DNA of 64,000 bases from Streptomyces hoynatensis (GTDB taxonomy: Bacteria; Actinomycetota; Actinomycetes; Streptomycetales; Streptomycetaceae), in NCBI RefSeq assembly GCF_003626535.1, contig NZ_RBAL01000019.1:59038-123037 (forward strand), read 5' to 3'. A program made the translations under genes and the position numbers. The notes below the pieces were generated by a model. That model did no database searches. It was not told where the DNA came from and worked only from the letters and a program-made list of their open reading frames with translations. Shown here piece after piece: positions 1-7,611 of the stretch. How positions within the stretch are numbered: the first letter of the stretch is position 1; the number at the start of each line of letters is the position of its first letter.

Positions 1-854
1 ACGCCGAGGGGGCCGCTGAGCCGGGAGCGGTCGTAGGCGTGCAGGGGCTGGCCGGTCTCCAGCATCACGTAGTTGGTGATGTCGACGGCGAGCGAGATGG
101 GACGCATCCCGGCCTTCTGGAGCCTGCGCTTGAGCCAGATCGGGGAGTGCGCCTCCGGCCGCACGTCCCGGACCGTGCGGGCCGTGAACCGGTCGCAGCC
201 CGGGTCGTCCACGCGCACCGGGTGGCCCTCGCCGTTGGGCTCGGGCACGTCGAGCAGCGCCGGGTCCCGCAGCGGCAGGCCGTAGGCGATGGCGGTCTCG
301 CGGGCGATGCCGCGCAGCGAGAGGCAGTCGCCCCGGTCGCTGGTGACCGCGATGTCCAGGACCTCGTCGACGAGTTCGAGCAGTTCGACGGCGTCGGTGC
401 CGACCTCGTGCTCGGGCGGCAGCACGAGGATGCCGTCGTGGTCGTCGCCGATGCCGAGTTCGCGAGCCGAGCAGATCATGCCCTCGGAGACGTGCCCGTA
501 GGTCTTGCGGGCCGAGATCGCGAACCCGCCGGGCAGCACCGCGCCCGGCAGCACGACGACGACCTTGTCGCCGACCAGGAAGTTCGTCGCGCCGCAGATG
601 ATGTTCTGCGGCTCGCCCGTGCCGTTCGCCTTGCCGACGTCGACCTGGCAGTAGCGGATCGGCTTCTTGAACCCGGTCAGCTCCTCGAACGCCAGCACCT
701 GCCCGACGACCAGCGGGCCGGTCAGGTCGGCTCCCAGGCGCTCGACGGTCTCGACCTCGAGGCCGGCGGAGATGAGCTTGGCCGCGACGTCCCTGCCGGT
801 CTCGCCGGCCGGCAGGTCGACGTACTCACGCAGCCAGGAAAGCGGGGCGCGCAT
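1..854 (-). CDS. pheT: phenylalanyl-tRNA synthetase beta subunit (N-terminal part, cut by window edge)
   Basis: Beta subunit of the (alpha-beta)2 PheRS that charges tRNA-Phe in the cytoplasm. Only the first ~284 residues lie in the window and the frame runs open through position 1. It begins MRAPLSWLREYVDLP, typical of PheT, and residues ~40-150 form the tRNA-binding OB domain (for example the stretch around NIICGATNF). The ATG at 854 overlaps the pheS stop codon (ATGA), so the two subunits are translationally coupled. Family assignment is secure. The catalytic-like and editing domains lie outside the window. Confidence 0.95.
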   Translation of the reverse strand, partial: MRAPLSWLREYVDLPAGETGRDVAAKLISAGLEVETVERLGADLTGPLVVGQVLAFEELTGFKKPIRYCQVDVGKANGTGEPQNIICGATNFLVGDKVVVVLPGAVLPGGFAISARKTYGHVSEGMICSARELGIGDDHDGILVLPPEHEVGTDAVELLELVDEVLDIAVTSDRGDCLSLRGIARETAIAYGLPLRDPALLDVPEPNGEGHPVRVDDPGCDRFTARTVRDVRPEAHSPIWLKRRLQKAGMRPISLAVDITNYVMLETGQPLHAYDRSRLSGPLG

Positions 855-1984
855 CAGATCTCCATCCCGAACGGCCGGGTGAACCGCACGTCACCCTCGA
901 TCATGTCTCGCATGTCCGTCACGTTGTGGCGGAACATCAGCATCCGCTCGATGCCGAAGCCGAAGGCGAAGCCGCTGTACCTGTCCGGGTCGATGCCGCA
1001 GGCGACCAGCACCTTCGGGTTCACCACGCCACAGCCGCCCAGCTCGATCCAGCCCTCGCTCGAGCAGGTCCGGCAGGGGCGGTCCGGGTTGCCGACCGAC
1101 TCGCCGCGGCAGTGGAAGCAGAGCATGTCCATCTCGGCGGACGGCTCGGTGAAGGGGAAGTAGTCCGGCCGCAGCCGGGTGCGCATGCCGGGCCCGAAGA
1201 GCGACTGGACCATGTGGTCCAGGGTGCCCTTGAGGTCGGCCATGGTGAGGCCCTCGTCCACCGCGAGCAGCTCCACCTGGTGGAAGACGGGCGTGTGGGT
1301 GGCGTCGAGCTCGTCGGTGCGGTAGACGCGCCCGGGGCAGATCACGTAGATCGGCGGCTTGCGCTCCAGCATCGAGCGGATCTGCACGGGCGAGGTGTGG
1401 GTGCGCAGCACCAGGCCCGCGTCCTGCTCGGCGCCCGCCTCGGCGAGCGGCTCGACGAAGAAGGTGTCGCTCGTGGTGCGCGCCGGATGGTCGGGCGCGA
1501 TGTTGAGGGCGTCGAAGTTGAACCACTCGGCCTCGACCTCGGGCCCCTCGGCGACCTCGTAGCCCATGGCCACGAAGATGTCCGCGATCCGCTCGGAGAG
1601 CGTGGTCATCGGGTGCCTCGCGCCGGCCGGGGCACGGTCGTAGGGCAGCGTGACGTCCACCGCCTCCTCGACCAGTACCCGCTCGTCGCGCTCGGCCTCC
1701 AGCTCCTCCTGCCTGGCGGCGAGTGCCTTGCCGACCTCGCTCCTGGCCTGGCCGACGCGCTTGCCCGCCGCGGCCCTGGCCTGCGGCGGCAGCGCCCCGA
1801 TCTCGCGGTTGGCCAGGGCGAGGGGCGAGCGGTCACCGGCGTGCGCGGCCTTGGCCTCGCGCAGCGCGTCGAGGCTGTCCGCCGCGGCGATCGCCGCGAG
1901 CGCCTCGTCGCGCACCCGCTCGACCACTTCCGGTTGCAGTGCCTCGACCTCGACAGGGTCGTACGACTTGTTGGGTGCCGACAT
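854..1984 (-). CDS. pheS: phenylalanyl-tRNA synthetase alpha subunit
   Basis: Catalytic subunit of PheRS, 376 aa, normal for bacteria. An N-terminal coiled-coil tRNA-binding arm (residues ~1-100) precedes the class II core: motif 1 near 124, motif 2 around 220-238 (VYRTDELDATHTPVFHQVE) and motif 3 at 342-350 (GFGIERMLM). Unusual for the textbook E. coli enzyme is a pair of CxxC motifs, C289/C292 and C304/C307, that look like a metal site (see findings). Start ATG at 1984 is followed by MSAPNKSYDPVEVEALQ. It is the first gene of the pheST pair, and no T-box leader is visible upstream. Confidence 0.97.
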   Translation of the reverse strand: MSAPNKSYDPVEVEALQPEVVERVRDEALAAIAAADSLDALREAKAAHAGDRSPLALANREIGALPPQARAAAGKRVGQARSEVGKALAARQEELEAERDERVLVEEAVDVTLPYDRAPAGARHPMTTLSERIADIFVAMGYEVAEGPEVEAEWFNFDALNIAPDHPARTTSDTFFVEPLAEAGAEQDAGLVLRTHTSPVQIRSMLERKPPIYVICPGRVYRTDELDATHTPVFHQVELLAVDEGLTMADLKGTLDHMVQSLFGPGMRTRLRPDYFPFTEPSAEMDMLCFHCRGESVGNPDRPCRTCSSEGWIELGGCGVVNPKVLVACGIDPDRYSGFAFGFGIERMLMFRHNVTDMRDMIEGDVRFTRPFGMEI

Positions 1985-2163
1985 CTCTTCCCGTGCTTCC
2001 GTTTGGCTTGGCGCCCCCGCTGCGCGCCCCGGGGTTCCCGGGGACCGAGTCTAAAGGGGCAGGCGAAGGTGTTCGTACGCGGTCCGTGGGGAGGCGTACG
2101 CGGGGAGAGCCCACGGGGAGCGCCCCGGCCTGCTCCGCCGCGGGCCGGAGGCTTCCGGCCGGG

Positions 2164-3243
2164 TCAGGAGAGGAACGCGGGGGTGCCCGTGGGCAGAATA
2201 AATCGGAAGCGGGCGCCGCCGCCCGCGGAGCGGCCCACCGTGACCGTCCCGCCGTGCGCCTCCACGATGCCCTTCACGATGTAGAGGCCGAGCCCGGTGC
2301 CGCCGCGGTCGCTGCCCCGCCAGAAGCGGGTGAAGACCCGGTGCATGACATCCTCCGGGATGCCGGGGCCCTCGTCGCTCACGGTCACCGCCGTCCCTTC
2401 CTGGCGGGTCCTCCCCGCCGGCACCTGGTCCATCTCGATGGTGACGGTTCCCGCGCCGTGGCGCACGGCGTTTTCCAGCAGGTTCCCCAGCACCTGGTCG
2501 ATCTTGTCGGGGTCGACCCACAGCCCCGGCAGTCCCTCGGCGATGCGCAGGTCGAAACGGTCCGCCCGCAGCCCGCCGTTGACCATCGTCTCCACGTGGC
2601 GGCGGACCGCGTCGTCGAGCCTGACCAGCTGCCGCCTGATCTCCAGGCGTCCCGAGTCGATGCGGGAGACGTCGAGCAGTTCGGTGATCAGCCGGGTGAC
2701 GCGGTCGGCGTCGCCGTCCACGGTCTGCAGCATCAGGCGCTTCTGCTCGTCGGTGAACCGGTCCCACTTGTCGAGCATCGTGGCGGTGAAGCCCTTGACC
2801 GAGGTGAGGGGGGAACGCAGTTCGTGCGCCACGGTCGCGATCAGCTCCGCGTTGCTGCGCTCGGTGCGCATCCTGGCCTCGGTGCCGCGCATGCTGACGA
2901 CCAGCCGCTGCACGGGGCCGCGCGGGCGGCAGCGCACGTAGCGCGCCGAGACCAGCACCTCGCGCCCGCCGGGCAGCAGCAGGTTCCGCTCCGGCTGGCC
3001 GGTCCTGGTGGCGGCGCCGCGGTAGGGGTCGGTCAGCTGCCACCAGCGGCGGCCGTCGGACATCTCCAGCGGCAGGACCCGCTCGATGGGGCGGCCGAGC
3101 GCCTTCTCGGGCGCCTCGCCGGTGAGCCGGGCCGCCTCCGCGTTGAAGCAGGTGACCAGCCCGAGCCGGTCGGCCACGACCAGGCCGTCGGGAAGGTCGT
3201 CTGGCCGCAGGTCGAGTTCCCCGGCACCGGACGCGCTGTCCAT
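2164..3243 (-). CDS. soluble PAS-domain sensor histidine kinase, orphan
   Basis: A 359-aa histidine kinase. A PAS domain occupies residues ~15-120, the dimerisation/phosphoacceptor helix carries H140 in HELRSPLTSVKGF, and the HATPase domain shows the N box near N257 (LLENAVRHG), G1 (DEGPGIP, ~290) and G2 (GGTGLGLYI, ~314). No membrane segment or signal peptide is present, so it senses a cytoplasmic cue. No response regulator is adjacent; the nearest one in the window is about 33 kb away. The gene follows pheST on the same strand but has its own upstream gap, so co-transcription is not implied. The signal and partner are unknown. Confidence 0.9.
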   Translation of the reverse strand: MDSASGAGELDLRPDDLPDGLVVADRLGLVTCFNAEAARLTGEAPEKALGRPIERVLPLEMSDGRRWWQLTDPYRGAATRTGQPERNLLLPGGREVLVSARYVRCRPRGPVQRLVVSMRGTEARMRTERSNAELIATVAHELRSPLTSVKGFTATMLDKWDRFTDEQKRLMLQTVDGDADRVTRLITELLDVSRIDSGRLEIRRQLVRLDDAVRRHVETMVNGGLRADRFDLRIAEGLPGLWVDPDKIDQVLGNLLENAVRHGAGTVTIEMDQVPAGRTRQEGTAVTVSDEGPGIPEDVMHRVFTRFWRGSDRGGTGLGLYIVKGIVEAHGGTVTVGRSAGGGARFRFILPTGTPAFLS

Positions 3244-3330
3244 CCCCTGTTCGCCCCTCTCCCAGTGCGGGTCAGCCTACTAGGGCCCCGTCGGATACAT
3301 CTCTCCCCGGTTGAATGCGCAATGACCGCG

Positions 3331-4212
3331 TCACCGCTCCAATGGCCGACCGGCCGCGGCGCCGCCCCGGGCGCGGCAGCCCCCGGGCGCACGCTGGGCG
3401 CGCGCCGAGGCGTAGAGACACACGGCGGCGGCGGTGGCGAGGTTGAGGCTCTCGGCCCGGCCGTGGATCGGCACCCGCACCACGGCCTCGGCGAGCTCCC
3501 TCGTCTCCCTGGGCAGCCCCCAGGCCTCGTTCCCGAACACCCAGGCGGTCGGGCCGCCCATGGTGCCCGCGTCCAGCTCCTCGTCCAGGTCCCGCTCGCC
3601 GCCCCCGTCGGCGGCCAGCACCCGCACCCCCGCCGCGGCCAGCCCGGCGACCGCCCGCTCCACCGGGACGCCGACGGCCACCGGCAGGTGGAAGAGGCTG
3701 CCGACGGAGGCCCGCACGGCCTTCGGGTTGTAGAGGTCGACCGAGGCGTCGGTGAGGATCACCGCGTCGGCGCCCGCGGCGTCGGCGCAGCGCAGCACGG
3801 TTCCGGCGTTGCCCGGGTCCCGGACGTGGGCGAGGACCGCGATCAGCCGGGGGCGCGCGGCGAGGATCTCGTCCAGCGGCCGGTCCAGGAAGCGGCAGAC
3901 GCCGACCAGGCCCTGGGGGGTGACCGTCTGCGAGATGCCGCCGACCACCTCGGGGCTCGCCCGGTGTACCGGCACCCCGGCGGCCCGCACGTCGTCCACC
4001 AGCTCGCCGTGCCGCTCGGCGGCCTCCGGGGTGGCGAAGAGTTCGAGCAGCGTGCGGCCCTCCCCGGTCCGGTGGGCGACGGCCTCGCGCACCGCCTGCG
4101 GCCCCTCGGCGAGGAACCTGCGCTCCTTGCCGCGGAAGCTGCGCCTGGCGAGCCTTCTGGCGGCCACGACGCGCGGGGAGCGCGGGGAGGTCAGCTCGGC
4201 GGCGGGTCCCAT
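3331..4212 (-). CDS. SpoU/TrmH-family RNA 2'-O-ribose methyltransferase
   Basis: A 293-aa SAM-dependent RNA ribose methyltransferase of the SPOUT class. The three trefoil-knot motifs are visible: DPGNAGTVLRCADAAG (motif 1), VFGNEAWGLP (motif 2) and VPIHGRAESLNLATAAA (motif 3). The N-terminal part (residues ~10-90) is the usual substrate-binding domain. ATG 4212 was chosen because an AGAGGTGAG ribosome-binding site precedes it by about 9 nt; the frame stays open further upstream but has proline-rich, non-conserved coding there. It lies just downstream of the L20 operon, consistent with an rRNA target. The exact nucleotide modified cannot be inferred. Confidence 0.9.
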   Translation of the reverse strand: MGPAAELTSPRSPRVVAARRLARRSFRGKERRFLAEGPQAVREAVAHRTGEGRTLLELFATPEAAERHGELVDDVRAAGVPVHRASPEVVGGISQTVTPQGLVGVCRFLDRPLDEILAARPRLIAVLAHVRDPGNAGTVLRCADAAGADAVILTDASVDLYNPKAVRASVGSLFHLPVAVGVPVERAVAGLAAAGVRVLAADGGGERDLDEELDAGTMGGPTAWVFGNEAWGLPRETRELAEAVVRVPIHGRAESLNLATAAAVCLYASARAQRAPGGCRARGGAAAGRPLER

Positions 4213-4299
4213 GGGCGGTGGCTCACCTCTCGGCGGGGCTGGGGGCGGGGGCATGGCGCGGGCGCCGCCCGGGCGGCGGGCGCCGGGCGGTCGCGAGCC

Positions 4300-4402
4300 G
4301 GACGGGTGCGACCGGGATCGACGGGCCACGACGGGCTACGACGGGATGCGACCGGGTTCTGGCGGGGTTCTGGCGGGACTCTGACGAGTTCTGCCGGGTA
4401 CG
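4300..4402. repeat. degenerate 10-bp phased direct repeats
   Basis: The gene-free stretch 4213-4575 contains a run of ACGGG/ACCGGG boxes spaced almost exactly 10 bp apart (near 4302, 4311, 4321, 4331, 4341 and 4351), then two GTTCTGGCGGG units and a diverged GTTCTGCCGGG. It sits upstream of the SpoU methylase start and beyond the rplT terminator. The function is unknown. Helical phasing would suit a protein-binding array, but simple slippage repeats are equally possible. Confidence 0.6.
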
Positions 4403-4528
4403 GCAACGCCGGGGGGCGGCTCCCCGGGCATTCGGCTCCTCGGCGCCCCGGGGAACTCGGGAGCCCCGGGGATCCGAGCGGCTCGCGGGCCCGGGAACAG
4501 CCGCGCGGCGCCCCGCCGCCGGAAAGGG

Positions 4529-4559
4529 CCGGACCCGCAGGCGGGGCCTGCGGGTCCGG
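4529..4559 (-). terminator. terminator of infC-rpmI-rplT operon
   Basis: A perfect 14-bp inverted repeat with a 3-base loop lies 17 bases after the rplT stop codon. On the minus strand it is followed by a short T run (CCCTTTCC). The U tract is poor, as is common for actinobacterial terminators. Confidence 0.75.
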
Positions 4560-4575
4560 TCGGCTGCGGCGTCGC

Positions 4576-4962
4576 TCAGGCGACGGCGCGCGGGGCGTTG
4601 ACGTCGCTCGGCAGCGCCTTCTGCGCCGTCTCGACCAGAACGGAGAAGGCGTTCGGGTCGTTGACCGCGAGCTCGGCCAGCATCTTGCGGTCCACCTCGA
4701 TCTCGGCGGCCTTCAGGCCCTGGATGAAGCGGTTGTACGTGATGCCGTTGGCACGGGCGGCGGCGTTGATCCGCTGAATCCACAGCTGCCTGAAGTCGCC
4801 CTTGCGCTTCTTGCGGTCGTTGTAGTTGTAGACGAGGGAGTGGGTGACCTGCTCCTTCGCCTTGCGGTAGAGCCGTGACCGCTGGCCGCGGTATCCGCTG
4901 GCCTGCTCGAGAATCGCCCGGCGCTTCTTGTGGGCGTTGACCGCCCGCTTGACGCGTGCCAC
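4576..4962 (-). CDS. rplT: 50S ribosomal protein L20
   Basis: Ribosomal protein L20, 128 aa, which binds 23S rRNA early in large-subunit assembly. The sequence starts MARVKRAVNAHKKRRAILEQASGYRGQRSR and is full-length and highly conserved, with the usual basic N-terminal extension and globular C-terminal domain (residues ~60-115). It is the last gene of infC-rpmI-rplT and is followed by a strong hairpin terminator. In other bacteria L20 represses this operon by binding its leader. Whether that applies here is not shown. Confidence 0.98.
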   Translation of the reverse strand: MARVKRAVNAHKKRRAILEQASGYRGQRSRLYRKAKEQVTHSLVYNYNDRKKRKGDFRQLWIQRINAAARANGITYNRFIQGLKAAEIEVDRKMLAELAVNDPNAFSVLVETAQKALPSDVNAPRAVA

Positions 4963-5074
4963 GTGTGTACTCCTTGTTGCGGGGCCGCGGGGTGCTCACG
5001 CGGCCCGGAGGCGGATGGGTCCGGTCTGCCTTGCGGCGGGCGCCACCGGGTGCCGGCGGGCGCCGCCGCCGGAA

Positions 5075-5269
5075 TCACTTGCGGAGGAGCTTCTTGATCC
5101 TCTTGGCGTCGGCCGGAGCCGTCTCCGTCGTGCCCGCGAGGCGACGCGTCAGCGTCGAGGGCTTGTGCTCCAGGTAGTGACGGCGACCGGCGCGCTGGCG
5201 CATCACCTTGCCGGAACCAGTGATCTTGAACCGCTTACTGGTACCGCTGTGCGTCTTGTTCTTCGGCAT
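5075..5269 (-). CDS. rpmI: 50S ribosomal protein L35
   Basis: Ribosomal protein L35, 64 aa, small and basic (MPKNKTHSGTSKRFKITGSGK at the N terminus). Length and sequence match the family. It sits between infC and rplT on the same strand, with 61 and 112 bases of spacing, in the standard bacterial operon order. Confidence 0.98.
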   Translation of the reverse strand: MPKNKTHSGTSKRFKITGSGKVMRQRAGRRHYLEHKPSTLTRRLAGTTETAPADAKRIKKLLRK

Positions 5270-5330
5270 GTCGCCGTTCTCTCCTCGTCCTTCAACTGTC
5301 TTCCGGCGAGCCGGGCGGGTGGTCGGCGCC

Positions 5331-5921
5331 TCAGGCCGACGCCCTGCCCTGCTGCCGCTCGGCCTTGCGGGCGGCCTGTGCCTCCCGCGCCTCGGCCATG
5401 GCCTCGGTCTTCTTCTTGTGCGGTCCGAGAACCATGATCATGTTCCGCCCGTCCTGCTTGGGGTTGGACTCGACGAACCCCAGGTCCTGGACGTCCTCCG
5501 CGAGCCGCTGCAGCAGCCGATAGCCCAGCTCGGGGCGGGACTGCTCACGACCGCGGAACATGATCGTGATCTTGACCTTGTCCCCCTGCTTGAGAAACCG
5601 GACGACGTGACCCTTCTTGGTGTCGTAGTCGTGCGGGTCGATCTTCGGCCGGAGCTTCATCTCCTTGATCACCGTGTGCGCCTGGTTCTTGCGCGCCTCA
5701 CGGGCCTTCATGGCCGACTCGTACTTGAACTTTCCGTAGTCCATGAGCTTGCACACCGGCGGGCGGGCGTTCGCCGCCACCTCGACCAGGTCCAGGTCGT
5801 ACTCCTGGGCAAGCTCCAGGGCCTTGGCAAGCGGCACGATGCCCACTTGCTCGCCGCTGGGACCGACGAGTCGCACCTCGGGGACGCGAATCCGGTCGTT
5901 AATGCGGGGCTCGGCGCTGAT
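5331..5921 (-). CDS. infC: translation initiation factor IF-3 (AUC start)
   Basis: IF-3 binds the 30S subunit, prevents premature subunit joining and proofreads start-codon choice. The N domain begins ISAEPRINDRIRVPEVRLVG and the C domain runs to about residue 180. The conserved protein begins at an ATC codon at 5921, preceded by AGGAGG with a 4-base spacer. No ATG or GTG fits both the ribosome-binding site and the family start. From ATC it is 196 aa, the usual length. A rare start codon is the classic device by which IF-3 represses its own translation. The upstream frame to 6077 is open but does not resemble the family. Confidence 0.95.
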   Translation of the reverse strand: MSAEPRINDRIRVPEVRLVGPSGEQVGIVPLAKALELAQEYDLDLVEVAANARPPVCKLMDYGKFKYESAMKAREARKNQAHTVIKEMKLRPKIDPHDYDTKKGHVVRFLKQGDKVKITIMFRGREQSRPELGYRLLQRLAEDVQDLGFVESNPKQDGRNMIMVLGPHKKKTEAMAEAREAQAARKAERQQGRASA

Positions 5922-6024
5922 GGGGCCTCCTCGGTTGCGCCGCACGGTTGCCTGGCGGACAGCCGTGCCGGGATAGGGTTCGTGATGAGCCGCCGTGCGG
6001 TGGCGCTGACCACGCGAAACACGC

Positions 6025-6078
6025 GAAAAACGCCCCGGACGGCACGCAGGCGGGGCTCCACAATCGACCGGGAGCACC
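6025..6078 (-). promoter_or_regulatory. attenuator-like leader of infC operon
   Basis: In the infC leader on the minus strand, GCCCCG (6051-6056) pairs with CGGGGC (6032-6037) and is followed at once by G and five Ts (6026-6030), a canonical intrinsic terminator placed about 105 bases before the start codon. Just upstream GCTCC can pair with GGAGC, which overlaps the 5' arm of that terminator, giving a mutually exclusive antiterminator. The whole stretch 5922-6306 has no gene and contains this leader plus the divergent promoters for infC and the DUF1844 gene. Confidence 0.55.
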
Positions 6079-6306
6079 GCCGCAGAACACCGCGGGGCGC
6101 AGCCTGACCTGAGACCTGCCGACCCGGAGGGCCGGTGAGGTGGGAGAGCGGAGCCTCCACTTGCGGGTCGGACACGCGTATGTCCGACCGGTCACATACC
6201 AGGCTACACCACGATCGTGGCGGACCGCAGCCGGGCGGGTCGCCTCCGCGCGGGCGAGCGGCGGCCCGGGCCGGGATGCGCCCGCGGGCCGCCTACGCTG
6301 GTCCGC

Positions 6307-6777
6307 ATGAGTGACGCCGCCCCTTCCGCCGGGCCCGCCCCGGCGCATGCGCCCGCGCCAGGTGCCGGGCCCGCCCCCGAGTCCGCAGCCGGCCCCGCCG
6401 CGCCCGGCACCCCCGGCACCCCCGACGTCGCGGGCCTGACGCGTGACATCGCCGAGGTGCCCGCGGTCGAGGTCATCACGACGGTGGCGGTGCACCTGAT
6501 GAGCTCCGCCGCGGTGCACCTGGGGCTGGCCGAGGACGGGGAGCGGCACCTCGATCTGGACGAGGCCCGCAAGCTGATCACGGCGCTCGCCGGCCTGGTG
6601 ACGGCCGGGGCCCCGGAGATCGGTTCCTACCACGCCGCGCCCCTGCGGGACGGGCTGAAATCGCTCCAGCTCGCCTTCCGCGAGGCCTCCGCGGTGCCGG
6701 ACGCGCCCGGCCAGGGCCCGGGCGAGAAGTTCACCGGGCCCGTCCACGGCCCACGCGCTGCCAGTCCCAGTCGCTGA
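6307..6777 (+). CDS. DUF1844 family protein
   Basis: A 156-aa protein with an alanine/proline-rich N terminus (residues ~1-45) and a conserved DUF1844 region (VEVITTVAVHLMSSAAVHLG, then LDLDEARKLITALAGL). The helical region could lie at the membrane, but no clear transmembrane segment or signal peptide is seen. The function of the family is unknown, though it is widely found near infC in actinobacteria. It is divergent from the infC operon. Its 3' end overlaps the convergent aquaporin gene by 47 bp. ATG 6307 is chosen because sequence upstream of it is not family-like. Confidence 0.85.
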   Translation: MSDAAPSAGPAPAHAPAPGAGPAPESAAGPAAPGTPGTPDVAGLTRDIAEVPAVEVITTVAVHLMSSAAVHLGLAEDGERHLDLDEARKLITALAGLVTAGAPEIGSYHAAPLRDGLKSLQLAFREASAVPDAPGQGPGEKFTGPVHGPRAASPSR

Positions 6778-7477
6778 GCCAGTTCTCGTCCTGCGCGTGC
6801 ACCAGGCGGTGCACCACCACGGCGACGGCCGCCCCGACGAGGGGGGCGACGATGAACAGCCACACCTGGGTGAGGGCGGCCCCGACCGCGAACACCGCGG
6901 GCGCGAGGCTGCGGGCCGGGTTCACCCCGGCGCCGGTGAGCGGGATGCCGATCAGGTTGACCACGCCGAGGGTCAGCCCGACCGGGATCGCGTCGTGGCC
7001 GCGCAGCAGGTAGCTCCTGGTCACCGACAGGTACACGAAGACGAGCAGGAAGGTGAGGATCGCCTCCGCGACGAAGGCGCCGCCGAGCGAGAGGCCCACC
7101 GCCGACCGGTCGGAGAAGCCGTTGCTGCCGAAGGCCTCGTGGGTGGACAGGCCCGGCACCTGCTTGGCCACGAGGAAGAGCAGGGCCGCGCCCGCGAAGG
7201 CGCCGATGAACTGCGCGATCCAGTACATCACCGCGGTGATCAGGTCCATCCGCCCGGCCAGCAGCATGCCGAAGGTGACCGCGGGGTTGAGGTGTGCGCC
7301 GGAGAGGGGGCCCAGGATGAAGGCCAGTCCGATGAGCGTGAAGGCGAAGGCCACGGCGATGCCCAGGCTTCCGATGAACTCGCCGGCGAGCACGGCGGAG
7401 CCGACGGCGAAGAAGACCAGGACGAGTGTTCCCACCAGCTCGGCCGCGAGCGGCTGCGGTTCTGTCTCGACGGACAT
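6731..7477 (-). CDS. MIP-family aquaporin (water/small-solute channel)
   Basis: A 248-aa integral membrane channel with six transmembrane helices and both NPA boxes intact: SGAHLNPAVTFG in the first half and GAGVNPARSLAPAV in the second. The intact second NPA followed by RS fits an orthodox AqpZ-like water channel better than a glycerol facilitator; the glycerol channel GlpF is encoded separately at about 44.7 kb. Start ATG 7477 gives MSVETEPQPLAAELVGTLVLVFF. It is a single gene, convergent and overlapping with the DUF1844 gene. Substrate specificity is an inference. Confidence 0.88.
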   Translation of the reverse strand: MSVETEPQPLAAELVGTLVLVFFAVGSAVLAGEFIGSLGIAVAFAFTLIGLAFILGPLSGAHLNPAVTFGMLLAGRMDLITAVMYWIAQFIGAFAGAALLFLVAKQVPGLSTHEAFGSNGFSDRSAVGLSLGGAFVAEAILTFLLVFVYLSVTRSYLLRGHDAIPVGLTLGVVNLIGIPLTGAGVNPARSLAPAVFAVGAALTQVWLFIVAPLVGAAVAVVVHRLVHAQDENWLSDWDWQRVGRGRAR

Positions 7478-7611
7478 GACGCCCTCCAGTGCCTGACGGT
7501 GGTGTCTGTGGCAGTTTCGGGCGCGGCACCCGGCGCCGCACTCCGGGGCGGTCGTGCGGGTGACGTGCGCGCGGGCCGCCGGCGCGGCGGAGGGGCCGGG
7601 GCCGGGCGGGG

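Noticed and set aside
1985..2163. T-box leader for pheST
   Set aside because: The gap is only ~180 bp, lacks a T-box-like conserved sequence, and shows no specifier loop or terminator/antiterminator pair.
1723..4878. 1,051-aa open frame on the plus strand across pheS, the kinase, SpoU and rplT
   Set aside because: It is a GC-driven shadow of well-supported genes on the other strand; composition is Arg/Ala/Gly/Pro-rich without any family motif.
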